A stretch of 64,000 nucleotides of DNA from the NCBI GenBank assembly GCA_023229465.1, contig JALNZE010000017.1:13113-77112 (forward strand), read 5' to 3'. A model generated the notes under the pieces. It saw only the letters and a program-made list of their open reading frames with translations. It was not told the origin of the DNA and ran no database searches. A program made the position numbers and the translations under genes. Source of the DNA: Chitinophagaceae bacterium. Its GTDB lineage: Bacteria; Bacteroidota; Bacteroidia; Chitinophagales; Chitinophagaceae. Below, one piece after another: positions 33,443-42,150 of this stretch (positions are counted from its first letter, which is position 1; the number at the start of each line of letters is the position of its first letter).

Positions 33443-34786
33443 ATGAGCAGAAAAAGATTTTTTATCACGAGGGTATTAACAGGTATCATCCTAATGAATA
33501 CCGCGGTAATGTATGTATCGGCACAGGATAAGACAAAGGGGTTAAGCCTGGAGGAAGCCATTTCGGCTACCATCGATCATAACAAAACCCTGCAATTGGC
33601 TAACCTGGATGTAACCATTGCCACCGCTAATTTCAAACAAACAGAAGCCATTTACCTGCCTCAGATTGGACTATCCTATACCGGCATGAGTACCAATAAC
33701 CCCCTCAACGCTTTTGGATTTAAAATGCAGCAGAAGTCAATCACTCAAAACGACTTCAATCCTGAGCTGTTAAACCATCCAGCTGGCACTCCCGATTTTA
33801 CCACGAAGCTGGAACTAATGCAACCTTTGATCAATATGGATATGCTGTATATGAGAAAAGGCGCGGAGAAACAGGTAGAGGTATATCAATACAAAAAACA
33901 AAGAACCAAAGAGTATATCATATTTGAGGTACAGAAAGCGTTTCTTCAATTACAACTGGCCCATAAAGCTACCCTGGTGCTGGAAGAGGCATTGTTAACT
34001 TCAAAGGCGGTTTTCCAGTTTACAGAAAACCATTTTAAACAGGGGCTGATCCAAAAATCAGACCTGTTAAATGTACAGGTACAGATCGCATCTGTTGAAA
34101 ACAACCTGGCCAAAGCCAAATCCAATATTCAGAATGTGTCTGACTACCTGGGTTTACTGATGGGTGTACCAGGTGGCAGCATTTATACAATAAAATCAAC
34201 TACTGAAACCGGCAATCAGCGTTTTGACCTTTTACAGGAAATTCCATCAAACAGGGCTGATTTTGAGGCGATGAAAAAAGCAATTGAAGCAAGTGATCTT
34301 ATGATCAAATCCAGTAAAATGAGTGACCTGCCCAAACTGAATGCATTCGGATCATACCAGTTAAATGATAGCCGGATGTTAGGATTCGGAGCCGGTGCAT
34401 ACCTCGCGGGCGTTAGCATATCCTGGAATATATTTAAAGGCAACCTGACTAAAAATAAAATGGCTACCCAAACATTGGAGCGCAATAAATTATCTGTTCA
34501 ACTGGAACAGCAAAAAGAACAAAGCAATACAGATCTGAATAAAACAAGAAGGGAAATAGCGGATATTCAAGTTGAAATTTTGCAGCATACAAAAACAATT
34601 GAACAGGCTTCGGAAGCTTTGCGAATTCTTCAAAACAGGTATGAACAAGGATTGGTAAATACCACAGATGTTATGCAGTCGGCCACGCAACTTTCGCAAC
34701 AAAAACTTGCTTTGGCCCAGGCTATGTTTACTCAGCAGGTAACCAATGCCTATCTGCAGTTTTTAACCACTTCTAACATTAAATAA
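33443..34786 (+). CDS. TolC family outer-membrane efflux protein
   Basis: This 447-residue protein has a signal peptide ending MYVSAQDK and the TolC repeat pattern. Its first repeat is GLSLEEAISATIDHNKTLQLANLDV, and its C-terminal repeat is ALRILQNRYEQGLVNTTDVMQSATQLSQQKLALAQA. It opens a five-gene operon (TolC, adaptor, permease, PII-like, DUF2892) with gaps of 12-55 bases. The promoter carries a palindrome shared with the sulfur genes, so the pump is probably induced together with them. Confidence 0.93.
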   Translation: MSRKRFFITRVLTGIILMNTAVMYVSAQDKTKGLSLEEAISATIDHNKTLQLANLDVTIATANFKQTEAIYLPQIGLSYTGMSTNNPLNAFGFKMQQKSITQNDFNPELLNHPAGTPDFTTKLELMQPLINMDMLYMRKGAEKQVEVYQYKKQRTKEYIIFEVQKAFLQLQLAHKATLVLEEALLTSKAVFQFTENHFKQGLIQKSDLLNVQVQIASVENNLAKAKSNIQNVSDYLGLLMGVPGGSIYTIKSTTETGNQRFDLLQEIPSNRADFEAMKKAIEASDLMIKSSKMSDLPKLNAFGSYQLNDSRMLGFGAGAYLAGVSISWNIFKGNLTKNKMATQTLERNKLSVQLEQQKEQSNTDLNKTRREIADIQVEILQHTKTIEQASEALRILQNRYEQGLVNTTDVMQSATQLSQQKLALAQAMFTQQVTNAYLQFLTTSNIK

Positions 34787-34798
34787 CTTTTTATCTAT

Positions 34799-35914
34799 AT
34801 GACTATGACTATTAAAAAACAAAAAACAGCAATATTATTACCGGTTTTTGCATTGGCAATGTTAACTGCCTGTTCATCCAATGAAAAAAAGGATGAAACC
34901 TTAGTGAACAAAGATTCTGCCATTACAGTAACTGTAGCAACGCCTGGTATGAATGAAGGCAATACAATCAGTATCAGTGGCCAGGTTGAAGCCTCTCAAA
35001 CAGCTAATATCAGTACACGGGTAATGGGTTATATCACTAAGCTTACTGTTAAAGTGGGTGATCATGTTAAGGCGGGACAATTGATTGCCAGCATCAGCAA
35101 TACCGATATCGTTGCAAAGCGGTCTCAGGCAGATGCCATGATTGCTGAGGCGGAAGCCGCTATGAAAAGTGCGCAGAAAGATTATGAGCGTTTTACCATC
35201 TTGTACAAACAGCAAAGCGCTTCAGCCAAAGAGCTGGACAATATAACCCTGCAATATAATGCCATGAAAGCTAAAACGGAGGCGGCCAGGCAAATGCGAA
35301 ATGAAATAAACGCTATGCTGGCTTATACAAGTTTAACGGCACCTTTTGCGGGTATCGTTACGCAAAAACTGGCAGACGCGGGCAATATGGCCAGTCCGGG
35401 CATGCCTATTGTTACCATTGAACAAAGTGGTACCTATCAGCTATCCGCAGCAGTGCCCGAAACAGATATTAAACAAATTAAATTGGGAGAAGCCGTAACC
35501 GTTACTATTAAGTCTATCAATAAAACATTTAAAGGCAAAATTTCACAAATCAATGAATCCTCGCAGTTTACAGGCGGGCAGTACCTGGTTAAAATAAGTA
35601 TTCCTGAAAATGAGAAAAAGGGTTTGTACGCGGGCATGTATGCGAATATCTCGGTATTGTCTTTGCAGAAAACGGAAGGAACCACTATATCAGAGGCTGT
35701 ATTGGTTCCACTGTCAGCGATTGTAAACAAAGACCAGCTAACCGGCATATACACCATCAGTTCAAATAATACCGCCTTATTACGTTGGGTTCGTTTGGGC
35801 AAAACCTACGGCGATAAAGTAGAAGTGATTAGCGGGCTTGGAAAGAACGAGCCCTATATCCTTAGCGCTGAAGGAAAGTTATATAACAGTGTTCCTGTGA
35901 AAGAAAAGAAATAA
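34799..35914 (+). CDS. RND efflux periplasmic adaptor, lipoprotein
   Basis: The 371-residue adaptor has a lipoprotein signal with lipobox LTAC in FALAMLTACSSNEKK. The lipoyl halves are MGYITKLTVKVGDHVKAGQLIASIS and LTAPFAGIVTQKLADAGNMASPGMP. Between them is a hairpin of about 65 residues (KRSQADAMIAEAEAAMKSAQKDYERF...). The beta-barrel and membrane-proximal parts follow. ATG at 34799 is used; a second ATG two codons later is equally possible. It connects the lipid-anchored inner side to the TolC encoded just upstream. Confidence 0.92.
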   Translation: MTMTIKKQKTAILLPVFALAMLTACSSNEKKDETLVNKDSAITVTVATPGMNEGNTISISGQVEASQTANISTRVMGYITKLTVKVGDHVKAGQLIASISNTDIVAKRSQADAMIAEAEAAMKSAQKDYERFTILYKQQSASAKELDNITLQYNAMKAKTEAARQMRNEINAMLAYTSLTAPFAGIVTQKLADAGNMASPGMPIVTIEQSGTYQLSAAVPETDIKQIKLGEAVTVTIKSINKTFKGKISQINESSQFTGGQYLVKISIPENEKKGLYAGMYANISVLSLQKTEGTTISEAVLVPLSAIVNKDQLTGIYTISSNNTALLRWVRLGKTYGDKVEVISGLGKNEPYILSAEGKLYNSVPVKEKK

Positions 35915-35969
35915 TAAACAGATTTTAGTGAAACTGAATTGGGATTAATCTATCAATATACATAAACTT

Positions 35970-38900
35970 ATGCAACAAGGATTTTCCGGAAAAATAGCCA
36001 GCGCTTTCATCAGGTCTAAACTGACCATTCTCTTAATGATCGCATTTTTATTGATTGGCGGGTACAGTACCTTCTTAATTCCGCGTGAAGAAGAACCGCA
36101 GATAGAAGTGCCCATTGCCGATATTATGATTGGCTTCCCCGGTGCGGAACCAAAAGAAGTTGAGAGCAAAGTAACGGCGCCATTGGAGAAAATTATTTCC
36201 AATATCAAAGGCGTGGAATATGTGTATTCTACTACGCTGAAAGGTCAGGCGATGTTGATTGTGCAGTTTTATGTTGGGGAAGATATAGAACGATCCCTGG
36301 TGAAGCTGTATAATGAGATCATGAAGAACATGGATAAAATGCCCCAGGGTGTAACCCTGCCATTGGTAAAAACAAGGGCTATTGATGATGTTCCGGTTTT
36401 GGGCCTTACCTTATGGAGTGAGAAATATGATGACTACGCATTAAAACAATTAGGCGAATCCTTAACCAATGAAATTAAAAAGATACCGGATGTGGCAGCC
36501 ATAAACATTATTGGTGGCCGTAGCCGGGAAGTAAAAGTGATCCTGGATAAGGATAAGATGGCGCAGAACCATCTCGACTTTATCAGTATCAGCAAACAAA
36601 TGCAAGGCAGTAATGCTCAGTTGGCTTCAGGTAACCTGCTTAACCGGGATACTGTTTTTGCAGTACAAACCGGCAATTTTTTAACCAGCGCGGAAGATGT
36701 GGCGAACCTGGTTGTAGGCGCTAACCAAATGCAGCCTGTTTATTTAAAACAGATCGCGAAAGTGGTAGATGGCCCGGAAACCCCTAATCAATATGGTTAC
36801 TTTGGATATGGTAAAGCAGATACGGCTCAATCCAATCATTTTAAATTAGAGTATCCTGCCGTTACTTTATCGATTGCCAAAAAGAAAGGAGCCGATGCCA
36901 TGAAGATTTCAGGCAAGATTCTTGACAAGGTAAATCACCTGAAAAAAGACCTGATACCTTCTGATGTTAACCTTACCACTACCCGTAATTACGGTGAAAC
37001 AGCATCTGAGAAAGTAGCTGAATTACTTTTCCACTTATTTATCGCCATCGTAGTTGTTACCCTGTTTGTAATGCTGGCAATGGGCTGGAGAGGAGGTTTG
37101 GTAGTATTCTTATCGGTTCCGGTAACTTTTGCCTTAACCCTGTTTTCGTATTACTTCATGGATTATACCTTAAACCGCATCACTTTATTTGCCCTGGTAT
37201 TCATTACCGGTATTGTGGTGGATGATTCCATCATTATCGCGGAAAATATGCACAGGCATTTTAAGATGAAGCGGCTTCCCTTTTTACAAGCGGCCCTCTA
37301 TGCCATTAATGAAGTGGGTAACCCTACCATCCTGGCAACCTTCACCGTTATCGCCGCTGTATTACCAATGGCTTTTGTGTCTGGCTTAATGGGGCCTTAT
37401 ATGAGTCCGATGCCAATAGGCGCATCTATAGCTATGATGCTCTCTCTCATTGTTGCGTTAACCCTTACCCCTTACCTGGGCTATATTTTTCTTAGAGAAA
37501 AAGAAAAACCAGGTAAAGAAAAAGAACCCGTGTTACTTGAAAAAACGGGCATCTATAAAATTTATAAATCTTCTATTGAGCCCATGCTGGAAACCCGTTG
37601 GAAACGCTGGGCATTCATTGTAAGTATTGTAATTATTCTGCTTGGTTCAATGAGTTTATTTTATACTAAAACGGTAGCCGTTAAAATGCTGCCCTTCGAT
37701 AACAAAAATGAATTCCAGGTAATCATTGATATGCCGGAAGGAACCACACTGGAAAAAACGGCGGCAGTTACCAAAGAAATTTCAGAATATATTTCACATG
37801 AACCCATGGTGGTTAATTACCAGGGCTATATAGGTACCGCGGGGCCCATCAGCTTTAATGGACTGGTAAGGCACTATGATATGAGAAGAGGAGATAATAT
37901 CGCAGACATACAGGTGAACCTGATTAGTAAAGAAGAACGTACCCTGCAGAGCCATGCCATTGCCAAATCAATGAGACCCGGTATTCAAACGATAGCCAAA
38001 AAATATAATGCCAATGTGAAACTGGTGGAAGTTCCACCCGGGCCACCCGTGCTGTCTACTTTGGTAGCGGAAGTGTATGGCCCTGACCACGACCAACAGG
38101 TAAAAGTAGCGGAACAAATCAAAAATTTATTTACCACAACAGATGATGTGGTAGATGTAGACTGGAGAGTAGAGCGTGATCAGCCTGAATACAACGTAGA
38201 AGTAGATAAAGAAAAAGCTATGCGCTTTGGAGTAGCTCCTGCACAGATAGTTGCCACTGTACATGCGGCTTTATCCGGACAGAACGTGGGAACTTTACAC
38301 AGCGCCAGTTCATTCAATACAGTAAACATCAATCTTCAATTGAATGATGCCGATAAAACAGTTGTTGCTGACATCAAAAATCTGAAAGTTATTAATCAGC
38401 AGGGCAATGCTGTTCCTATTGGAGATCTTGTGACGATACATAAAGGGATTAAAGAAAAAAGTATTTACAGAAAGAATCAAAAAAGGGTGGTTTATGTTAC
38501 AGCGGATATGGCAGGAAAACTGGAAAGTCCTTCCTATGCCATGAGTAAGATTTCAGACAGGTTAAAAGAAGTAAAACTGCCGGCCGGATATGATTTGAAA
38601 GAAGAATACACCCAACAACCGGAGATGGAAGACAATTTCACGTTGAAATGGGATGGTGAATGGCAGATAACCTATGAAGTATTCCGTGATCTGGGTATTG
38701 CCTTCCTGGTTGTTATCCTTATCATATACATGCTGATAGTTGGATGGTTTCAGAACTTTACGGTACCCATTATTATGCTGGCCGCTATTCCTTTATCATT
38801 GATAGGCATTATTATTGGTCACTGGATGCTGGGGGCATTTTTTACCGCCACTTCAATGATTGGCTTTATTGCCCTGGCAGGCGTAATGGTACGGAATTCG

Positions 38901-39170
38901 GTATTGCTGATCGACTTTATCAATATCCGTTTAAAGGAAGGTATCCCACTCAAGCAATCTATTATAGAAGCGGGAGCGGTGCGTACCACTCCTATCCTGC
39001 TTACAGCAGGCGCGGTTGCGCTGGGCGCCATTGTAATTCTTTCCGACCCTATTTTTCAGGGCTTAGCCATATCACTCATTGGTGGAACGATTACTTCTAC
39101 CTTCCTTACTTTATTGGTAGTTCCTTTACTATACTATAAAATGATGCGTAATAAATATCCGACAAAATAA
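35970..39170 (+). CDS. RND efflux permease (Asp-Asp-Arg relay variant)
   Basis: The 1066-residue permease has the full RND architecture. Its TM4 relay is GIVVDDSIIIAENMHRHF (Asp418, Asp419). At the TM10 position where HAE1 pumps have Lys, it has Arg975 in GVMVRNSVLLIDFINIRL. The N-terminus FLIPREEEPQIEVPIADIMIGFPGAEPKEVESKV belongs to a subgroup I associate with Bacteroidota and Proteobacteria operons that also carry small sulfur-related genes. Its substrate is unknown. Co-regulation with sulfide oxidation genes suggests export of a toxic sulfur species or of compounds met under the same redox conditions. The gene is followed 13 bases later by the PII-like gene. Confidence 0.93.
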   Translation: MQQGFSGKIASAFIRSKLTILLMIAFLLIGGYSTFLIPREEEPQIEVPIADIMIGFPGAEPKEVESKVTAPLEKIISNIKGVEYVYSTTLKGQAMLIVQFYVGEDIERSLVKLYNEIMKNMDKMPQGVTLPLVKTRAIDDVPVLGLTLWSEKYDDYALKQLGESLTNEIKKIPDVAAINIIGGRSREVKVILDKDKMAQNHLDFISISKQMQGSNAQLASGNLLNRDTVFAVQTGNFLTSAEDVANLVVGANQMQPVYLKQIAKVVDGPETPNQYGYFGYGKADTAQSNHFKLEYPAVTLSIAKKKGADAMKISGKILDKVNHLKKDLIPSDVNLTTTRNYGETASEKVAELLFHLFIAIVVVTLFVMLAMGWRGGLVVFLSVPVTFALTLFSYYFMDYTLNRITLFALVFITGIVVDDSIIIAENMHRHFKMKRLPFLQAALYAINEVGNPTILATFTVIAAVLPMAFVSGLMGPYMSPMPIGASIAMMLSLIVALTLTPYLGYIFLREKEKPGKEKEPVLLEKTGIYKIYKSSIEPMLETRWKRWAFIVSIVIILLGSMSLFYTKTVAVKMLPFDNKNEFQVIIDMPEGTTLEKTAAVTKEISEYISHEPMVVNYQGYIGTAGPISFNGLVRHYDMRRGDNIADIQVNLISKEERTLQSHAIAKSMRPGIQTIAKKYNANVKLVEVPPGPPVLSTLVAEVYGPDHDQQVKVAEQIKNLFTTTDDVVDVDWRVERDQPEYNVEVDKEKAMRFGVAPAQIVATVHAALSGQNVGTLHSASSFNTVNINLQLNDADKTVVADIKNLKVINQQGNAVPIGDLVTIHKGIKEKSIYRKNQKRVVYVTADMAGKLESPSYAMSKISDRLKEVKLPAGYDLKEEYTQQPEMEDNFTLKWDGEWQITYEVFRDLGIAFLVVILIIYMLIVGWFQNFTVPIIMLAAIPLSLIGIIIGHWMLGAFFTATSMIGFIALAGVMVRNSVLLIDFINIRLKEGIPLKQSIIEAGAVRTTPILLTAGAVALGAIVILSDPIFQGLAISLIGGTITSTFLTLLVVPLLYYKMMRNKYPTK

Positions 39171-39183
39171 AAAAAATACAATT

Positions 39184-39492
39184 ATGAAAATACTCATACT
39201 TACCAGTATAAAAGAAGATATGCAGGCAGTGACTGATATTTTCGAAAAAGCTGAGATACCCGTATTTAGTGTATCTGACACCATTGGCCATAAAGCGGCC
39301 CACCATGATTATTTACTGAGTAATTGGTTTGGAAGAAGCAATGAAGCAACGGATGCATTACTATTTTTCAGCTTTACTGATGATGATAAAGCATACAAAG
39401 GGCTGGAATTGGTAAAGCAGTTAAATGAAGCAAAACAGAGTCCATTTCCCGTAAGGGCCTTTATATTACCGGTTGAAGCAGCCGGATTCTAA
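39184..39492 (+). CDS. PII-like small regulatory protein
   Basis: This 102-residue protein has the alternating strand-helix order of the ferredoxin-like PII fold: MKILILTSIKEDMQAVTDIFEKAEIPVFSVSD, then NWFGRSNEATDALLFFSFTDDDKAYKGLELVKQLN and a final strand VRAFILPVEAAGF. The NWFG...FF.F pattern recurs in small proteins encoded after RND permeases in Bacteroidota. Classical PII proteins bind nucleotides and control transporters or enzymes. A role in tuning the RND pump is therefore plausible but not shown. It lies 13 bases after the permease and 14 before the DUF2892 gene. Confidence 0.72.
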   Translation: MKILILTSIKEDMQAVTDIFEKAEIPVFSVSDTIGHKAAHHDYLLSNWFGRSNEATDALLFFSFTDDDKAYKGLELVKQLNEAKQSPFPVRAFILPVEAAGF

Positions 39493-39506
39493 ATTTTTAA
39501 AAAAAA

Positions 39507-39713
39507 ATGATGAGAGAAAGAATTGTACGAGCCGTAGCGGGAACTTTTATGTTGGCAAGCGTTGTGCTTACCTATTTTGTAAGCATCAACTGGTTATGGC
39601 TGGGTGTTTTTGTGGGCCTGAACCTGCTGCAGTCATCCTTTACCAGGTTTTGCCCCCTGGAAAAGATACTAGATGCTTTGGGTGTTGAATCATCCGAATC
39701 CAAATGCTGTTAA
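39507..39713 (+). CDS. DUF2892 (YgaP-like transmembrane domain) protein
   Basis: The 68-residue protein has two hydrophobic segments (VAGTFMLASVVLTYFVSI and WLWLGVFVGLNLLQSSFT) followed by FTRFCPLEKILDALG and a C-terminal Cys-Cys. This is the DUF2892 or YgaP-type membrane domain, which in YgaP is fused to a rhodanese and is linked to sulfur handling at the membrane. Cys49 in RFCPLEKIL is the conserved one. It ends the RND operon and is six bases from the convergent GH78-like gene. Its presence supports a sulfur link for the pump operon. Confidence 0.85.
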   Translation: MMRERIVRAVAGTFMLASVVLTYFVSINWLWLGVFVGLNLLQSSFTRFCPLEKILDALGVESSESKCC

Positions 39714-39719
39714 TTCAGT

Positions 39720-42092
39720 TTAGAGATTAATTTGCTGCACACCGCCGGTTAATGGAACTGATTTACCTTTCCAAACAAATTCACCGGTAAGTTTTGCGGG
39801 CAAATTAATCTGGGCTTCAATTCCATTCCCGCCTTTACGCGTTAAAGTAACACTGATATTCCCATCAGGATGAGGCATGGTAGCATTTACCTGTGTGAGT
39901 TCTCCCAAAGCCGGTTCTATGCGAACCGCTGAAAATCCGGGAGCAGATGGAACAATACCGCAGATAGTGGCAAAAAAATCGTAGTTGGGGCTAGAACTCC
40001 AGGCATGGCAGTCTGAACGGGTAGGATCGGGATTTTCCGCGAAGGTGGTTAATCCATTATTAATCATCCCTCGCCAGGGGTTGAGTTGCGCATAATAATT
40101 ATCTGCCATACCCGCTTTTTTTAAGGCCCGGTTCAGATAGAAGCGGTAATAAAAAGTAGCCTGGCTAAGTGAAGTATCATACAATACTTTTTGCATGGCC
40201 ATTTTCATGTCGCTGGCAGGTATACAACCAGTGAGTACGGCCATGATGCCTGCGTGCTGACTAAAAGATTTTTTTGCAGGTGTATTAGCCATCAGTCCTT
40301 TGGATGTGTCATAACATTGGCGATAGGTAGCTTTGCTTAATTCATCTGCCAATTGTTTGTAATGTGCCCCTTCATTCGCTTTCCCGAAATATTGAAAGAT
40401 ATCCCTGGCCTGCTGCAATGTTTGTATGTATTGAAGGGTTATTACCGAAGAATTACCATCCGTGGCGCCATCAGGTACCCCATTGGGGAAGGCATGGTTC
40501 CAGTCAACAAAGCCCCACCATTTCATCGGCCCGAGCATTTTTGTTAGGGGGTCAATATTTTTTTCGTACCAATCCAACACACCCATCATAGGTATTAAAA
40601 AGGGAGCAATAAATTTTGTGTCCTTTCGATGCATCCAATAATCGTAAATCATCGATACCCAGTACAAAGAAAATGGAGGAATCACTTGTAAACGATTACT
40701 GGGGTAACGTCCCTGTGTTAATCCTTCCGGTACGCGTGAATGATAAAAATCAAGAATGGCTTTGCGCATCAGGCGGTCGTCACCGGTAACATATAAGGAT
40801 ATCAGCGCTTGAATTCTGGTATCACCTTCATACTGCAACTGCTCATAATAGGGGCAATCAAAATAAGTTTCTCCCGCGCACAATTGTGCCGTACGCCAAC
40901 CGATATCCCATATTTTTTGTAATGAAGTATCGTTACTGGTAAATGAGGCTTTTACTTCAAAAGGATAACCGGTAGCCGAACCATAGAGATCATCAATAAC
41001 CAACGGTTCACTGCCGGTTGTGATATCGAGTTGCATATACCGATAGGTTCTGAACCAGAGCGGACGAAACTGTCTTTTCAAACCACCATCCGGAAAAAAT
41101 ACATCATAATTACCCATGATCTCTTTCCCATCAATTTCATTACGGTTCCCTTTTTTTCTTTCTTTGGTAAACAAAGCTTCCGCATAGGTAAGTTTAACAG
41201 AAGCGCCTTTTCCTTTACTCACGATTAATTCGGGATAAGCAACGGTATTGAATGTTTGATCCAATAAAATACTTACCGTGGTTTTAGCAGGAATGATCAA
41301 TGGCCGGGTTCCCAACAAAAAATCACTGTCAATAGGCATACCTGATACGCGTCGAACGGAAGGTATGCGTTGCTGTTTTTCAAAAAGTAACGGGATATTT
41401 CTTGGTTTCAATGACCAGAGATTATCGGTACCATAACCAACTGCAATCGGATTGCCGATTTTTTTAGGAACCAGCCATCCGGTTGTATCAGCAAAGCCGG
41501 GCTGCTCCCATCCCCAGGGATATTTGGCTGCATCCACCTGGTCGCCGGGCCCGATTACCATATAAGTCCATAAACGGGCGCCATTATCTGTTGAACAGGG
41601 TGAGTAAGCTGTATCCTGGTATACTTTCCATCCATCTGAGGTATTCACTATTTTTTCCGCCTCACTATTTCCCTGCATTACAAATGCGGTTTGATTAGAT
41701 ACCTGTGCCACAGGTGCATGCACACCCATATTCCAAACAAGCGCCGCTATTGTATTATTTCCTTTGTGTAAAAAAGGAGCTATATCAATGGTTTCAAAAT
41801 ACCAGTTATATAAATCGCCCCTGGCCGGACCACTGCAAACAGCTTTTCCGTTTACAAATAACCGGTAACGGTTATCGGCGGTAACGTGTACTATGTATTT
41901 GACAGGCGCTTTATCCAGTATAAAAGATTTACGAAAATGATATACGCCATACTCACGCTGTGGTATACCAGGACAGGTTATCCATGAAGCGGGCCATTGA
42001 TGGTTGAGCAGGGAGGGATTGATTTGCTCAACTATCTGGGCATTTACTGTTACCGATATAAAATAAAAAATGAGTATTACTATTCTTTGCAT
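39720..42092 (-). CDS. GH78-family alpha-L-rhamnosidase-like protein (shorter form)
   Basis: This 790-residue exported protein (signal ending TVNAQ) has a beta-sandwich N-terminus with YRLFVNGKAVCSGPARGDLYNWYFETIDI. An (alpha/alpha)6 barrel follows in which YFDCPYYEQLQYEGDTRIQALISLYVTGD takes the place of the GH78 catalytic-acid motif. WWGFVDWNHAFPNGVPDGATDGNS and LTTFAENPDPTRSDCHAWSSSPNYDF are further family segments. The C-terminal domain is the usual rhamnosidase beta-sandwich. It is probably periplasmic and removes L-rhamnose or a related sugar. Three 8-base direct repeats directly abut the start codon. It neighbours a second, larger GH78 enzyme on the same strand. Confidence 0.85.
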   Translation of the reverse strand: MQRIVILIFYFISVTVNAQIVEQINPSLLNHQWPASWITCPGIPQREYGVYHFRKSFILDKAPVKYIVHVTADNRYRLFVNGKAVCSGPARGDLYNWYFETIDIAPFLHKGNNTIAALVWNMGVHAPVAQVSNQTAFVMQGNSEAEKIVNTSDGWKVYQDTAYSPCSTDNGARLWTYMVIGPGDQVDAAKYPWGWEQPGFADTTGWLVPKKIGNPIAVGYGTDNLWSLKPRNIPLLFEKQQRIPSVRRVSGMPIDSDFLLGTRPLIIPAKTTVSILLDQTFNTVAYPELIVSKGKGASVKLTYAEALFTKERKKGNRNEIDGKEIMGNYDVFFPDGGLKRQFRPLWFRTYRYMQLDITTGSEPLVIDDLYGSATGYPFEVKASFTSNDTSLQKIWDIGWRTAQLCAGETYFDCPYYEQLQYEGDTRIQALISLYVTGDDRLMRKAILDFYHSRVPEGLTQGRYPSNRLQVIPPFSLYWVSMIYDYWMHRKDTKFIAPFLIPMMGVLDWYEKNIDPLTKMLGPMKWWGFVDWNHAFPNGVPDGATDGNSSVITLQYIQTLQQARDIFQYFGKANEGAHYKQLADELSKATYRQCYDTSKGLMANTPAKKSFSQHAGIMAVLTGCIPASDMKMAMQKVLYDTSLSQATFYYRFYLNRALKKAGMADNYYAQLNPWRGMINNGLTTFAENPDPTRSDCHAWSSSPNYDFFATICGIVPSAPGFSAVRIEPALGELTQVNATMPHPDGNISVTLTRKGGNGIEAQINLPAKLTGEFVWKGKSVPLTGGVQQINL

Positions 42093-42114
42093 GGTTGTAT
42101 GGTTGTATGATTGT
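42091..42114. repeat. Three 8-bp direct repeats (ATGGTTGT) at the GH78 start
   Basis: ATGGTTGT, ATGGTTGT and ATGATTGT follow one another and begin within the start codon of the minus-strand gene. On the transcript they would form the untranslated leader. They could be a protein-binding or slippage-prone sequence; no function is known. Confidence 0.4.
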
Positions 42115-42150
42115 GTATATGCCAGTATCTGTAGCGCTATACGGGGTTCA

